From NCBI GenBank assembly GCA_018823835.1, contig JAHJHT010000002.1, forward strand, positions 310,001 to 374,000: a stretch of 64,000 bases of DNA. Direction: 5' to 3'. The DNA is from Alphaproteobacteria bacterium. GTDB taxonomy: Bacteria > Pseudomonadota > Alphaproteobacteria > Rhizobiales > Rhizobiaceae. Positions 42,951 to 53,276 of this stretch are shown here, in pieces. The notes under the pieces were generated by a model that saw only the letters and a program-made list of their open reading frames with translations, ran no database searches and had not been told where the DNA came from. Within the stretch, counting starts at the first letter, position 1, and every line of letters begins with the position of its first letter. The position numbers were made by a program, and so were the translations under genes.

Positions 42951-44564
42951 TCACGACGGCTGGTAGGCAAAATAGTCGAAGTCGGCGGAGCACGCCGTGC
43001 CGCTGGTATCGAATGCGGCCATGCCGACAAAGGCGCCGGTGAATGAGCCATGCTCGCCGCGCCCGCCTTCGTCCGAAATGACACTGGCGTCGAGGACAGG
43101 TCCAACGGGCTTCCAGTCGTCACCGTTGCGATAGCTGAACTGCAGCGATGCACCGTCAATCTCGGCCGCCAGCCCGACGGGTTCATTGCCGGGAAGCGGG
43201 ATCGGCGTCTCCAGCGGGAATGTGAGCCTCGCATCCGGCCAGTCGCCCGGGCAACTCATGATCATTAGCACCCGGCCGAGTCTGGCGTCGTGCGTCAGTG
43301 CCAGAAAATGCAGCTTGTGCCGGTTGTAATAGTGCACCAGCCCCGCCGCCTGCTGGAACGTCTCGGGCCGGAAGTCGAGTTCCGTCTCGATGAGCAGCGA
43401 GAAATGCTGCTGCCGACGCGCGACCAGCGCCTGCTCGAAGAAGCTGCCCAGCGATTCCCGCGCATGCAGCCTGAGGAAGCCCGGCCGCTCCGACAGCGAG
43501 AAGATGCGCTCGGGATAAGGCGTGCGCAGCCACTGGAAATCGAGCGGCAGATCCTGCCCGTCGAAATCATAGCGCGTCGCACCGTCCTGCGACTCGGCCT
43601 GCGCGCCCTGCGGCGCCGGAACCTGGACATCGGGCACCCTGCCGCCCTGCGCCAGCCGCAGCCAGCCATCGTCCGTCCAGACGACTTTCTGTATCGCCGT
43701 CTCGCGGCCGAGCGGCGAGCGCCGCGTGCCCAGCAGCGGCCGCGAACAGAGATGCGTATGGTAGAATTCGCCGTCCGGCGTCTCGACGATCTGGCCGTGC
43801 CCGGCGCGCTGAAGCACTGCTTCGGGCGCATCCTTCGACGTAATCAAATGGGTTTCCGGGTCGAGTTCGTAGGGGCCGTCGATCGACCGCGAGCGCGCCA
43901 TGGTCACCGCATGGCCGTAGCCAGTGCCGCCCTCGGCCGTTGTCAGGTAATACCAGCCGTTGCGCTTGAAGAGATGCGGCCCCTCGACCAGGCCGTGCGG
44001 GCTGCCCGCGAAGATGTTCTTTACCGGGCCGACCAGCCTGCCCGCCGCCGCATCGTATTCCTGCAAAAGAATGCCGGCAAAGGAAGGATGCTTCGGCTGC
44101 CCCCCGACGCCGCTCGAAACGTGGTTCCACAGCATGTTGAGGAACCACTTTCTACCGTCATCGTCGTGGAACAGCGACGGATCGAACCCCGACGAATTGA
44201 CGTAGACGGGATCCGACCAAGGACCCTCGATCGAAGGCGCCGTCACGACGTAGTTGTGCGTGTCCTTGAAGCTACCGTCGAGCCGCTTCACGTCCGTATA
44301 GACCAGCCAGAACAGCCCGTCGGCGTGAGACAGGCAGGGCGCCCAGATGCCGCCTGAATCCGGGTTGCCACGCATGTCGAGCTGGCTTGCCCGGTCGAGC
44401 GGCCGCTTTACCATCCGCCAGTTCACAAGGTCCCTGGAGTGGTGAAGCTGGACGCCCGGATACCATTCGAAGGTCGAGGTAGCGATGTAGTAGTCCGAGC
44501 CTACCCGGCAGATTGACGGGTCGGGATTGAAGCCGGTCAGCACCGGGTTGGAAATGCCTGTCAT
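42951..44564 (-). CDS. Glycoside hydrolase family 43 (beta-xylosidase-like)
   Basis: 537 residues, cytoplasmic (no signal peptide). The five-bladed propeller has the catalytic base Asp in FNPDPSICRVGSDYYIATST, the pKa-modulating Asp in FDPSLFHDDDGRKWF and the acid Glu in GLVEGPHLFKRNGWYYL. A C-terminal beta-sandwich (GH43_C2 type) follows from about residue 330. This architecture is that of GH43 beta-xylosidases/alpha-arabinofuranosidases (subfamily 11-like). It probably cleaves imported xylo-oligosaccharides, but no transporter for them is adjacent. Confidence 0.87.
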   Translation of the reverse strand: MTGISNPVLTGFNPDPSICRVGSDYYIATSTFEWYPGVQLHHSRDLVNWRMVKRPLDRASQLDMRGNPDSGGIWAPCLSHADGLFWLVYTDVKRLDGSFKDTHNYVVTAPSIEGPWSDPVYVNSSGFDPSLFHDDDGRKWFLNMLWNHVSSGVGGQPKHPSFAGILLQEYDAAAGRLVGPVKNIFAGSPHGLVEGPHLFKRNGWYYLTTAEGGTGYGHAVTMARSRSIDGPYELDPETHLITSKDAPEAVLQRAGHGQIVETPDGEFYHTHLCSRPLLGTRRSPLGRETAIQKVVWTDDGWLRLAQGGRVPDVQVPAPQGAQAESQDGATRYDFDGQDLPLDFQWLRTPYPERIFSLSERPGFLRLHARESLGSFFEQALVARRQQHFSLLIETELDFRPETFQQAAGLVHYYNRHKLHFLALTHDARLGRVLMIMSCPGDWPDARLTFPLETPIPLPGNEPVGLAAEIDGASLQFSYRNGDDWKPVGPVLDASVISDEGGRGEHGSFTGAFVGMAAFDTSGTACSADFDYFAYQPS

Positions 44565-44591
44565 TGTTCCCCCGCTTGCCGGCCGGGTTGC

Positions 44592-45635
44592 CTAGCGTGC
44601 CGGCCCTTCGCGCTCGGCCGACTTTGCCCAGAGATTAATGTTGGCGTCATGCGCGTGGCGGTCGATCTCGGCCAGCTCGCTGTCGCTGAAGTCCGGATTC
44701 TTCAGAGCTCCGACGCAATCCTCGACCTGCTCGGGCCGGCTGGCGCCAATCAGTGCCGTTGTCACGCGGCCGCCGCGCAGCACCCAGGCCAGCGCCATCT
44801 GTGCCAGTGTCTGGCCACGCTTCTCGGCGATCGCGTTGAGCGAGCGGATATTGCCCAGCGTCGCCTCGTTCAGGAAATTCTCCTTCAGCGACTTGCCCTG
44901 CGTGGCGCGGCTGCCTTCCGGCACGCCATTGAGGTATTTCGACGTCAGCATGCCCTGCGCCAGCGGCGAGAAGACGATCGAGCCGAGGCCCAACCCTTCC
45001 AGCGTGTCGAGCAGGCCATCCTCCTCGACCCAGCGGTTGAGCATGGAGTAGCTCGGCTGGTGGATGATGAAGGGCGTGCCGAGCGAACGCAGGATATCGG
45101 CGGCTTCGCGCGTTCGCTGCGAGTTATAGGACGAGATGCCGACATAGAGCGCCTTGCCGGCGCGCACCGCGCTGTCCAGCGCGCCCATCGTCTCCTCAAG
45201 CGGCGTATCGGGGTCGTAGCGGTGCGAATAGAAGATGTCGACATAGTCGAGGCCCATGCGCTTCAGGCTCTGGTCGAGGCTCGACAGAAGATACTTGCGG
45301 CTGCCCCATTCGCCGTAGGGCCCGGGCCACATGCCGTAGCCCGCCTTGGTGGCAATGACCATCTCGTCGCGGTAGCCGGCAAAATCGGTGCGCAGGATCT
45401 CGCCGAACGCTGCTTCGGCCGAACCGGGCCGCGGCCCGTAATTGTTGGCAAGGTCGAAATGCGTGATGCCGAGATCGAAAGCCTTCTGGCAGATCGCCCG
45501 CTTGGTCGCATGCGGCGTATCCTCGCCAAAATTGTGCCACAGGCCGAGCGAGATGGCGGGCAGCTTCAGGCCCGATCGTCCGCAGCGATTGTAGGTCATC
45601 GCGTCATAGCGATTGTCGGCTGGTTGCCAGCTCAT
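44592..45635 (-). CDS. mgrA: Aldo/keto reductase, L-glyceraldehyde 3-phosphate reductase type
   Basis: 347 residues of the AKR superfamily. It starts with RCGRSGLKLPAISLGLWHNFG, has the catalytic Asp/Tyr stretch HFDLANNYGPRPGSAE, the Lys in IATKAGYGMWPGPYGEWGS, the His in DIFYSHRYDPDTPLEETM, and a C-terminal NADPH site. The GPRPGSAE and MWPGPYGEWGS inserts mark the YghZ/MgrA (AKR14) group, which reduces L-glyceraldehyde 3-phosphate and methylglyoxal. It lies between GH43 and gnd on the same strand with short gaps. Confidence 0.85.
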   Translation of the reverse strand: MSWQPADNRYDAMTYNRCGRSGLKLPAISLGLWHNFGEDTPHATKRAICQKAFDLGITHFDLANNYGPRPGSAEAAFGEILRTDFAGYRDEMVIATKAGYGMWPGPYGEWGSRKYLLSSLDQSLKRMGLDYVDIFYSHRYDPDTPLEETMGALDSAVRAGKALYVGISSYNSQRTREAADILRSLGTPFIIHQPSYSMLNRWVEEDGLLDTLEGLGLGSIVFSPLAQGMLTSKYLNGVPEGSRATQGKSLKENFLNEATLGNIRSLNAIAEKRGQTLAQMALAWVLRGGRVTTALIGASRPEQVEDCVGALKNPDFSDSELAEIDRHAHDANINLWAKSAEREGPAR

Positions 45636-45672
45636 GCTCGTGTCTCCCGGTTGGGTCTGTCTGTGTGTCTGT

Positions 45673-47094
45673 TCAGCCGGCCGCGCCGCTGCCCCAAGGG
45701 CCGTGGTGCGCGCCGTCGGCGTCGATGCGCTCGAAACCGTGCGCGCCGAAGAAGTCGCGTTGCGCCTGGATGAGGTTCGAGGTACCGCGGCCGAGCCGGT
45801 AGCTATCGAAATAGGCGAGCGCGGAAGACAGTGCCGGCGTCGGCAGGCCCGCCTCGGCGGCGCGCGCCACGATGCGCCGCAGCGCCGGATTGGCCTCCTT
45901 CATCATCTGGACGAAATCTGGCGCCATCAACAGGTTCGCTACCGGCCCAGCGTTAAACGCCGTGGCGATGGTGTCGAGAAATTGAGAGCGGATGATGCAT
46001 CCGGCGCGCCAGATTTTTGCGATCGTCGGCAGCGGCAGATTCCAGTCGAACTCCTCCGAGGCAGCAGACATGACTGCAAAGCCCTGCGCGTAGGCAGCAA
46101 TTTTGCCGGCAAACAGTGCAAGCTCGAGATCCGCCAGAATGGCATCCCTGTTGCCCGAAACCGGCGAGACGCCCATGCCGTAAGCCTTCTCGGCTGCCAC
46201 CCGCTCGTCCTTCAGCGACGAGATCACGCGGGCGGCCACCGCCGCCTCGATCGCCGTCGCCGGGATTCCGAGTTGCTGCGCCTCGATGGCCGACCATTTG
46301 CCGGTGCCCTTCTGGCCGGCGCGGTCGAGGATCATGTCGACCATCGGCTTGCCGGTCTTCGGATCGTCGGCGGCAAGCACGGACGCCGTGATCTCGATCA
46401 GGTAGGAATTCAGACGCCCCTTGTTCCATGTGGCGAAAACAGACGCGATTTCCTTCGGGCCCATGCCCAGCCCGTCGCGCAGAACGCCATAAATCTCGGC
46501 GATCATCTGCATGTCGGCATATTCGATGCCGTTGTGAATGGTCTTGACGAAATGGCCGGCACCGTCGGTTCCGAGCCAGGCGACGCAGGGCTCGCCCTCA
46601 TACTTGGCCGAAATAGCCGTCAGAACCTTCTCGACACGCTTCCACGACGCTTCGGTGCCGCCGACCATGATCGAAGGCCCGTGGCGCGCGCCCTCCTCGC
46701 CGCCGGAGACGCCCATTCCGATGAAGGTCAGGCCGGAATTCTCGAGGTCCTTGAAGCGGCGCATCGTGTCATGGAAATTTGCGTTGCCGGCATCGATGAC
46801 GATGTCGTTTTCCGACAGCACGCCGCGCAGGTGCGCGATCTGCTCGTCAACTGCCTGGCCGGCCTGCACCATGATGATGACGGGGCGTGGCGGACGGATC
46901 GCGGCGGCAAGGTCCTCGATCGTCTCGCAGGGCACAACCATGTCCTGCAGGCTGCCGGCCTGGGCGTGGAATTCGCCGGTCCGCGACGTCGTGCGGTTGA
47001 AAACCGCGATGCGGTGGCCGTTCTCGGCAATGTTAAGCGCCAGGTTCGATCCCATCACGCCAAGGCCGATCAATCCGATTTCCGCTTCCGCCAT
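45673..47094 (-). CDS. gnd: 6-phosphogluconate dehydrogenase (decarboxylating)
   Basis: 473 residues. The N-terminal Rossmann fold has IGLIGLGVMGSNLALNIAENG and VFNRTTSRT. The catalytic region has GVSGGEEGARHGPSIMVGG and KTIHNGIEYADMQMIAE (Lys and Asn), then the helical C-terminal domain with KGTGKWS and the tail DSYRLGRGTSNLIQAQRDFFGAHGFER. It catalyses the NADP-linked oxidation of 6-phosphogluconate to ribulose 5-phosphate in the oxidative pentose phosphate pathway. I start at ATG 47094 (MAEAEIGL) rather than the GTG at 47112. Confidence 0.96.
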   Translation of the reverse strand: MAEAEIGLIGLGVMGSNLALNIAENGHRIAVFNRTTSRTGEFHAQAGSLQDMVVPCETIEDLAAAIRPPRPVIIMVQAGQAVDEQIAHLRGVLSENDIVIDAGNANFHDTMRRFKDLENSGLTFIGMGVSGGEEGARHGPSIMVGGTEASWKRVEKVLTAISAKYEGEPCVAWLGTDGAGHFVKTIHNGIEYADMQMIAEIYGVLRDGLGMGPKEIASVFATWNKGRLNSYLIEITASVLAADDPKTGKPMVDMILDRAGQKGTGKWSAIEAQQLGIPATAIEAAVAARVISSLKDERVAAEKAYGMGVSPVSGNRDAILADLELALFAGKIAAYAQGFAVMSAASEEFDWNLPLPTIAKIWRAGCIIRSQFLDTIATAFNAGPVANLLMAPDFVQMMKEANPALRRIVARAAEAGLPTPALSSALAYFDSYRLGRGTSNLIQAQRDFFGAHGFERIDADGAHHGPWGSGAAG

Positions 47095-47226
47095 CGTTTC
47101 ATCCCAATTCAAGTGCGCCGGATCGGCGATTGGCGCCGGCAGGGCGCCGGCGCGCGCGATGTTTGCCGCGCGCTGGCGCCTTCGTCAACACACCAGTTCC
47201 CGATTGGCACGCCGGGGTGCAGGCGC

Positions 47227-47658
47227 TCAGCCGGTCCGGCGCTTGCGCCCGTAAAGCTCCAGCCGGTGGTGCACGATGTCGTAGCCCAGCGCGAGCGCGA
47301 TCTCGTTTTGCAACTGCTCGATGCGGTCCGACTTGAACTCGATGACGTCGCCCGATTCGATATCTATCAGGTGATCGTGATGATCGCCGGTGGCATGCTC
47401 GAAGCGAGACGGGCCACCCTCGAAAGCGTGCCTGTGAATGGCGCCGAGATCACCCAGAAGCTTCATCGTCCGGTAGACCGTGGACAGCGAAATCGAGCTG
47501 TCGACCGCGACCGCGCGGCGAAAAATCTCCAGCGCGTCCGGATGGTCCTCGGTCTCCGACAGGATACCCAGGATGATGCGCCGCGGGCGGGTGATTCTCA
47601 CGCCGCGCCGGCGCAATTCCTTTTCGTAGTCCACTCTTCGCACTGCCTGCCGTTTCAT
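47227..47658 (-). CDS. Fur-family transcriptional regulator (Fur/Mur-like)
   Basis: 143 residues. The winged helix ([39 protein letters not shown]) is followed by a metal-binding dimer domain with [20 protein letters not shown], the conserved HHDH motif of Fur. It lacks the CxxC pairs of Zur and the HHH heme motif of Irr. In rhizobia the Fur orthologue usually senses manganese (Mur), so the metal cannot be assigned. It stands alone between gnd and the MoaD-like gene. Confidence 0.85.
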   Translation of the reverse strand: MKRQAVRRVDYEKELRRRGVRITRPRRIILGILSETEDHPDALEIFRRAVAVDSSISLSTVYRTMKLLGDLGAIHRHAFEGGPSRFEHATGDHHDHLIDIESGDVIEFKSDRIEQLQNEIALALGYDIVHHRLELYGRKRRTG

Positions 47659-47718
47659 TGCCTGACTATGCGCCAGATGACAGTCAGTTGCAAAGAAATG
47701 ACGTCACGCCTGGGGAGT

Positions 47719-48036
47719 TCAACCGCCGCTGATAGCCGTCAGCACGAAAACCTCGCAGCCCGGCGACAGCGGCGTCCCGAGCCGCGCCCTTTCGCCGTCG
47801 ATGAAGATGTTGATGTGGCGGCGCACCGCCGGCGTCGAATCGCAGAGCCGGTCGCGCATGCCCGGAAACAGTTCGTCGAGCCGGTCCACCATCTCGTCAA
47901 CACTCGCGGCCGGCACCTCGAGGCGTCGCGGCGCGCCGGGAAAGAGGTCAACCAGACCCCCCGGCAGCCGCACGACCACTGTCCTCGGCGGCCGGTTGTG
48001 ACCCGGCCGCGGTGAAGTGCCGTCCATCTCAGGCAT
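47719..48036 (-). CDS. ThiS/MoaD-like beta-grasp protein with C-terminal Gly-Gly
   Basis: About 105 residues. A ubiquitin-like fold is suggested by VVVRLPGGLVDLFPGAPRRLEV near residue 20 and the ending LTAISGG, the di-Gly tail that is adenylated or thiocarboxylated in sulfur carriers. ATG 48036 overlaps the end of the upstream BNR gene by 8 bp; ATG 48027 is also possible, and the track's long extension is a shadow. No E1-like activating enzyme is nearby. Its close link to a BNR protein recurs in other genomes as far as I recall, but the function is unknown. Confidence 0.78.
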   Translation of the reverse strand: MPEMDGTSPRPGHNRPPRTVVVRLPGGLVDLFPGAPRRLEVPAASVDEMVDRLDELFPGMRDRLCDSTPAVRRHINIFIDGERARLGTPLSPGCEVFVLTAISGG

Positions 48037-49111
48037 CGACGACCAGCGTCTCGACAGAGGAGATCGCCGGCAGGTGTGCCGCCACCTCGATCCAGCTCTC
48101 GCCTTCGTCGGCGCTTGCGAACAGGGCACCGCCGCCGGTGCCAAAATAGACGCCCGCCGGCTCCAGCCGGTCTGTCGCCATGGCCTGGCGCAGCACGCCA
48201 AAATAGGCGTTTTCCTGCGGCAGGCCTTCGCGCATCGCCTGCCATGTCGAACCGCCGTCACGCGTGCGCCAGACCGCCGCCTTGGCGTCAGGCATGTAAC
48301 GACCGGCGGAATCGCCATTCAGCGGTACGAGGAAGAGCGTCGAGGGATCGCGCGGATGCGCCGCCGCCGGGAAGCCGAAACTGGAGGGCAGGCCGGATTC
48401 GATGCTCTCCCAGCTCCTACCACCGTCCTTGCTGCGGTACATACCGCAATGGTTCTGCTGGTACATCGTGTCGGGCTCGCCCGGCGCCATCACCAGGCAG
48501 TGCACGCATTGGCCGAATTCCGGGTAGTTCTGGCCCTCCGGAAAGAAGTCGGCGCGCGTGCCCCTGTTGCGCGGCTCCCAGGTCGCGCCGCCATCGGCAG
48601 TGTGAAACACGCCGGCGGCCGAAATGCCGACCCAGACCTGGCCGTCGTCCTCGGGGTGCAGCACCAGTGAATGCAGGATCAGGCCCGCGCCGCCAGGGTT
48701 CCAGTGCGGCCGCGACGGATGTTTCTGCAGCCCGTCGAGATGCTGCCAGGTCTTTCCGTTGTCGTCGCTCCTGAACAGGCCGGCCGGCTGAACGCCGGCA
48801 TAGAGCGCGCCATCGCGCGTCGCCAGGCTCCACACCGCCTTGATCGGTTCGACGCCGGCCTCATAGGCAAGCCCCTCGCTCGAATGGCTCCATGTCTCGC
48901 CCAGATCGTGGGATTTCCAGACCGCGGGACCGAACCATTCATTGCCGCCCCCGCCGAAAATCGTGCCGGTCGAAGGGTCGGCCATGACGTGGTTCATCGG
49001 CCAGGTCTCGCAATAGGGACCGCGCAGCTTCCAGTCCCTGCGCGCCTCATCGCTCTCGGCGATGAACGTGCCCTTCTTGGTACCCAGGAGAACGAGAATT
49101 TTCCTTGCCAT
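48029..49111 (-). CDS. BNR/Asp-box beta-propeller protein (sialidase-like)
   Basis: 360 residues with no signal peptide. Six Asp-box (S/T-x-D-x-G-x-S/T-W) repeats are visible: SHDLGETW, SDDNGKTW, TADGGATW, SKDGGRSW, TRDGGSTW, SADEGESW. They define a six-bladed propeller like that of sialidases and photosystem assembly factors. I see no sialidase FRIP motif or catalytic Arg triad, so an exo-alpha-sialidase label would be unsupported. The start is ATG 49111, with GGAGG just upstream. The overlap with the di-Gly protein gene suggests that the two products act together. Confidence 0.85.
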   Translation of the reverse strand: MARKILVLLGTKKGTFIAESDEARRDWKLRGPYCETWPMNHVMADPSTGTIFGGGGNEWFGPAVWKSHDLGETWSHSSEGLAYEAGVEPIKAVWSLATRDGALYAGVQPAGLFRSDDNGKTWQHLDGLQKHPSRPHWNPGGAGLILHSLVLHPEDDGQVWVGISAAGVFHTADGGATWEPRNRGTRADFFPEGQNYPEFGQCVHCLVMAPGEPDTMYQQNHCGMYRSKDGGRSWESIESGLPSSFGFPAAAHPRDPSTLFLVPLNGDSAGRYMPDAKAAVWRTRDGGSTWQAMREGLPQENAYFGVLRQAMATDRLEPAGVYFGTGGGALFASADEGESWIEVAAHLPAISSVETLVVDA

Positions 49112-49300
49112 CACCACCTCCACAAGCATGACCGGAAGGCCCCGCAGCGGTTGGTCCGGATGCGCGCGAGCGCCCAGAATCTAGGCCGAAATCCGGTTCC
49201 TGTCGATGCAAGGACGGTCGGCGACATGGCGCGCCGACACGCGACGCGGATTTTTTGGGTCCGCATCCCAGCGCGCCCGGGTCGATGCGCTGGCCAATCC

Positions 49301-50413
<1,113 letters not shown>

Positions 50414-50447
50414 GTGGTTTCCTCCCGAAAAACCTGTTTTCCGCAGT

Positions 50448-52115
50448 TCAGGCGATGCGCCCGAACCACGCCTGGTAGCTGTTCAGTCTGATCGTCCTGC
50501 CCTCGAGACCGCCGGCAAAGCCGTGTCCCGACAACGGCTGGACCGCGTCTCCCTCGCCGAGGTCGATCTCGGCCGGCTGGTCGCCGAGATTGAAGGCGCA
50601 GACCAGCTGTTCATTGCCCTCGCGCCGCGTGAAGGCGATGGCGTCGCCCTTTGCCGCGAGGAACTCGATGTCACCCTTGGCGAGCGCCGGGTGAGCGCGG
50701 CGAAAGTCGAGAAAGCGGCGGTAATGCTCCAGCAGCGAATGCGGATCGCCTTCCTGCCGGTTGACCGCCAGCGGCCGATGGTCGGCGGCAACCGGCAGCC
50801 AGGGACGGCCCGTCGAGAAGCCGGCATTGGTCTCGGCCTCCTCCCACACCATCGGCGTGCGGCAGCCGTCGCGGCCCTTGAACTCGGGCCAGAAGCGAAT
50901 GCCGTAGGGGTCGCGCAGGTCGTCGAAATTGAGATCGGCCTCGCCGAGCCCGAGTTCCTCGCCCTGGTAGAGGCAGACCGAGCCGCGCAGCGACATCAGC
51001 AGCGCCGAGATCACCTTGAGATAGGCGGTGCGGTCGCTCTCGCCCTGCGCCCAGCGCGAGGCGTGGCGCATCACGTCGTGGTTGGAGTAGGCCCAGCACG
51101 ACCAGCCGTCCTCGGCGACCCGGCCAAAGGATTCCAGCACTGCGCGGACACGTTCAGCGCTCAGCTTTTCCGGCGCAAGGAAGTCGAAGGAATAGCACAT
51201 CTGCACCCGGTTATCGCCGGCGGTGTAGGCGGCGACGACTTCCAGGCCACGCTGCGCATCACCGACCTCGCCGACAGCGGCGGCAGCCGGATACTCGTCG
51301 AGCAGGGCGCGGAATCGCTCGAGGAAGGCAACGTTCTCGGGCCGGCTCTTGTCGTAGATGTGATCCTGGTAGTTGTAGGGATTGACCGAGGGCGCGGTCT
51401 GGTCATTGCGCTCGGCAACCGGAAGCGCCGGGTTGCTCTCCAGCCCCTGGCTGTGGAAGTAGAAATTGATGGTGTCGAGCCGAAAACCATCGACGCCGCG
51501 GTCGAGCCAGAAGCGCGTCACCTCCAGCAGCGCGTCCTGAACCTCCCTGTTGTGGAAGTTGAGGTCGGGCTGTTCTGCGAGAAAATTGTGCAGGTAGTAT
51601 TGCTGGCGGCGTGTGTCCCACTGCCAGGCCGAGCCGCCGAAGATCGACAGCCAGTTGTTGGGCGGCGTGCCGTCCGGGCTGGCGTCGGCCCAGACATACC
51701 AGTCGGCCTTGGCGTTATCGCGGCTCGACCGGCTCTCGGAGAACCACGGATGCTCGTTGGCCGTGTGCGACAGCACCTCGTCGATCATCACCCGCAGCCC
51801 CAGCCGATGCGCCTCGGCAACCAGCGCATCGAAATCGTCGAGCGTGCCGAACATCGGATCGACGTCGCAATAGTCCGAGACGTCGTAGCCAAAATCCTTC
51901 ATCGGCGACTTGAAGAACGGCGAAATCCAGATCGCATCGGCGCCAAGACCGGCGATATAGGGCAGTCGCTGGATGATGCCGGCAAGGTCGCCGATGCCGT
52001 CGCCGTTGGAGTCCTGGTAGCTGCGCGGGTAGATTTGGTAGATCACCGCGCCGCGCCACCAGTCTCGGTCGCCGGCGAGCGCCGGCGCCTGTGCGGGCAT
52101 CGATACTGCAGGCAT
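50448..52115 (-). CDS. aglA: Alpha-glucosidase (GH13), cytoplasmic
   Basis: 555 residues. GH13 motifs: VSDYCDVDPMFG near the N-terminus, DGFRLDTINFYFHS with the nucleophile Asp, AVGEVGDAQRG with the acid Glu, and WAYSNHDVMRHASRW with the third Asp. There is no signal peptide, which fits hydrolysis of imported disaccharides (sucrose, maltose, trehalose in the rhizobial agl system). The first ATG (52124) overlaps the aglG stop, but GGGAGG abuts it and is 9 nt from the second ATG at 52115, so I start there. The long track extension is an aglG shadow. Confidence 0.92.
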   Translation of the reverse strand: MPAVSMPAQAPALAGDRDWWRGAVIYQIYPRSYQDSNGDGIGDLAGIIQRLPYIAGLGADAIWISPFFKSPMKDFGYDVSDYCDVDPMFGTLDDFDALVAEAHRLGLRVMIDEVLSHTANEHPWFSESRSSRDNAKADWYVWADASPDGTPPNNWLSIFGGSAWQWDTRRQQYYLHNFLAEQPDLNFHNREVQDALLEVTRFWLDRGVDGFRLDTINFYFHSQGLESNPALPVAERNDQTAPSVNPYNYQDHIYDKSRPENVAFLERFRALLDEYPAAAAVGEVGDAQRGLEVVAAYTAGDNRVQMCYSFDFLAPEKLSAERVRAVLESFGRVAEDGWSCWAYSNHDVMRHASRWAQGESDRTAYLKVISALLMSLRGSVCLYQGEELGLGEADLNFDDLRDPYGIRFWPEFKGRDGCRTPMVWEEAETNAGFSTGRPWLPVAADHRPLAVNRQEGDPHSLLEHYRRFLDFRRAHPALAKGDIEFLAAKGDAIAFTRREGNEQLVCAFNLGDQPAEIDLGEGDAVQPLSGHGFAGGLEGRTIRLNSYQAWFGRIA

Positions 52116-52120
52116 CGCGC

Positions 52121-53275
52121 TCATCCTCCCTTGACCGATCCCGCAAGCAGCCCGCGCACGAAGTAGCGCTGCAGCGAGAAGAACACGATCAGCGGCACGA
52201 TGATGGTGATGAAGGCCGAGGTCGTGAGGATTTCCCAGTCGCCGCCGCGCGAACCGAGTAGCGCGTTCAGTTTGCCGGTCAGCACCAGCTGGTCGGAGCC
52301 CGAACCGAGGAAGACGATGGCCACCAGCAGGTCGTTCCAGACCCAGAGGAACTGGAAGATGGCAAACGAGGCGAGAACCGGGAAGGACAGCGGCAGGACG
52401 ATCTTGATGAAAATCTCGAAGTCGCTGGCGCCGTCGATGCGCGCCGATTCCATCAGTTCGCGCGGCAGTCCGGCCATGTAGCTGCGCAGCAGGTAGATGG
52501 CGAAAGGCAGGCCGAAGCCGGTATGCGCCAGCCAGATGCCGAGATAGGTCTTCGACGGCACACCGAAGAACATGGCGACGCCGTTGTAGAGCTGCAGCAG
52601 CGGGATCAGCGCCATCTGCAGCGGCACGACGAGCAGGCCGATGATGACGGCGATGATCAACGCACGTCCCGGAAAGCGCATCCAGGCAAGCGCATAAGCG
52701 GCAAAGGCGGCGATCATGATCGGGATGACAGTAGCCGGCACGGTCACCGTCAGCGAGTTCACGAAGGAGCGGCCGATGCCTTCCGAAAACATCACCGTTT
52801 CGTAGTTCTCGGTGGTGAAACGCGGCGGCGCGGAGGACTCGTAGTAGACGCGCTGGCCGCGCTTGCCCTCCATCTCGACCGGAGAAGTCATCACGAAGGA
52901 GCCGTCCTCGTTGAGCTGCAGCGAGACGCCGTCGCCAAGGTCGGCAACCGCACCGGCTTCGAACTCGGTCGGCGCAGCCGATTTCAGGCCGAAGGCGCTG
53001 ATCCTGCGTGCCTCGCCGCCCTCGAAGATGTTTCCCTCGAGGACGAACTTGCCGTCCTTCTCTACCTGCGCCGTAGGCGGCGGCAGGCGGCCGGCTTCGG
53101 TCTGGCTGGAACTCGAGAAGGCGTTCCACCAACCCGAGGCGATGATCTGGTCCTTGTCGCGCAGCGAGGACACCAGGATGCCGAGAGTCGGGATCGTCCA
53201 GATGGTGACGAAAACCAGCACGGCGATGTGGACGCCGAAGCGGCCGAGGAAGCTTTTGCCCGTGGCGTTTGCCAT
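52121..53275 (-). CDS. aglG: Alpha-glucoside ABC transporter permease AglG
   Basis: 384 residues of the MalG type, with six spans and the EAA loop ELMESARIDGASDFEIFIKIVLPLS near the end. A periplasmic insertion of ~130 residues after the first helix (FVLEGNIFEGGEARR, QLNEDGSFVMTSPVEMEG) is a feature of AglG-type permeases. I start at ATG 53275 (MANATGKSF) because upstream residues in the track are low quality. The stop of aglF is 2 bp upstream and its own stop overlaps the first aglA ATG. Confidence 0.9.
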   Translation of the reverse strand: MANATGKSFLGRFGVHIAVLVFVTIWTIPTLGILVSSLRDKDQIIASGWWNAFSSSSQTEAGRLPPPTAQVEKDGKFVLEGNIFEGGEARRISAFGLKSAAPTEFEAGAVADLGDGVSLQLNEDGSFVMTSPVEMEGKRGQRVYYESSAPPRFTTENYETVMFSEGIGRSFVNSLTVTVPATVIPIMIAAFAAYALAWMRFPGRALIIAVIIGLLVVPLQMALIPLLQLYNGVAMFFGVPSKTYLGIWLAHTGFGLPFAIYLLRSYMAGLPRELMESARIDGASDFEIFIKIVLPLSFPVLASFAIFQFLWVWNDLLVAIVFLGSGSDQLVLTGKLNALLGSRGGDWEILTTSAFITIIVPLIVFFSLQRYFVRGLLAGSVKGG

Positions 53276-53276
53276 C

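Noticed and set aside
50448-53132. 894-residue ORF that looks like an N-terminally extended alpha-glucosidase
   Set aside because: The first ~336 residues are a shadow of aglG in another frame; the catalytic domain and the ribosome binding site place the start at 52115.
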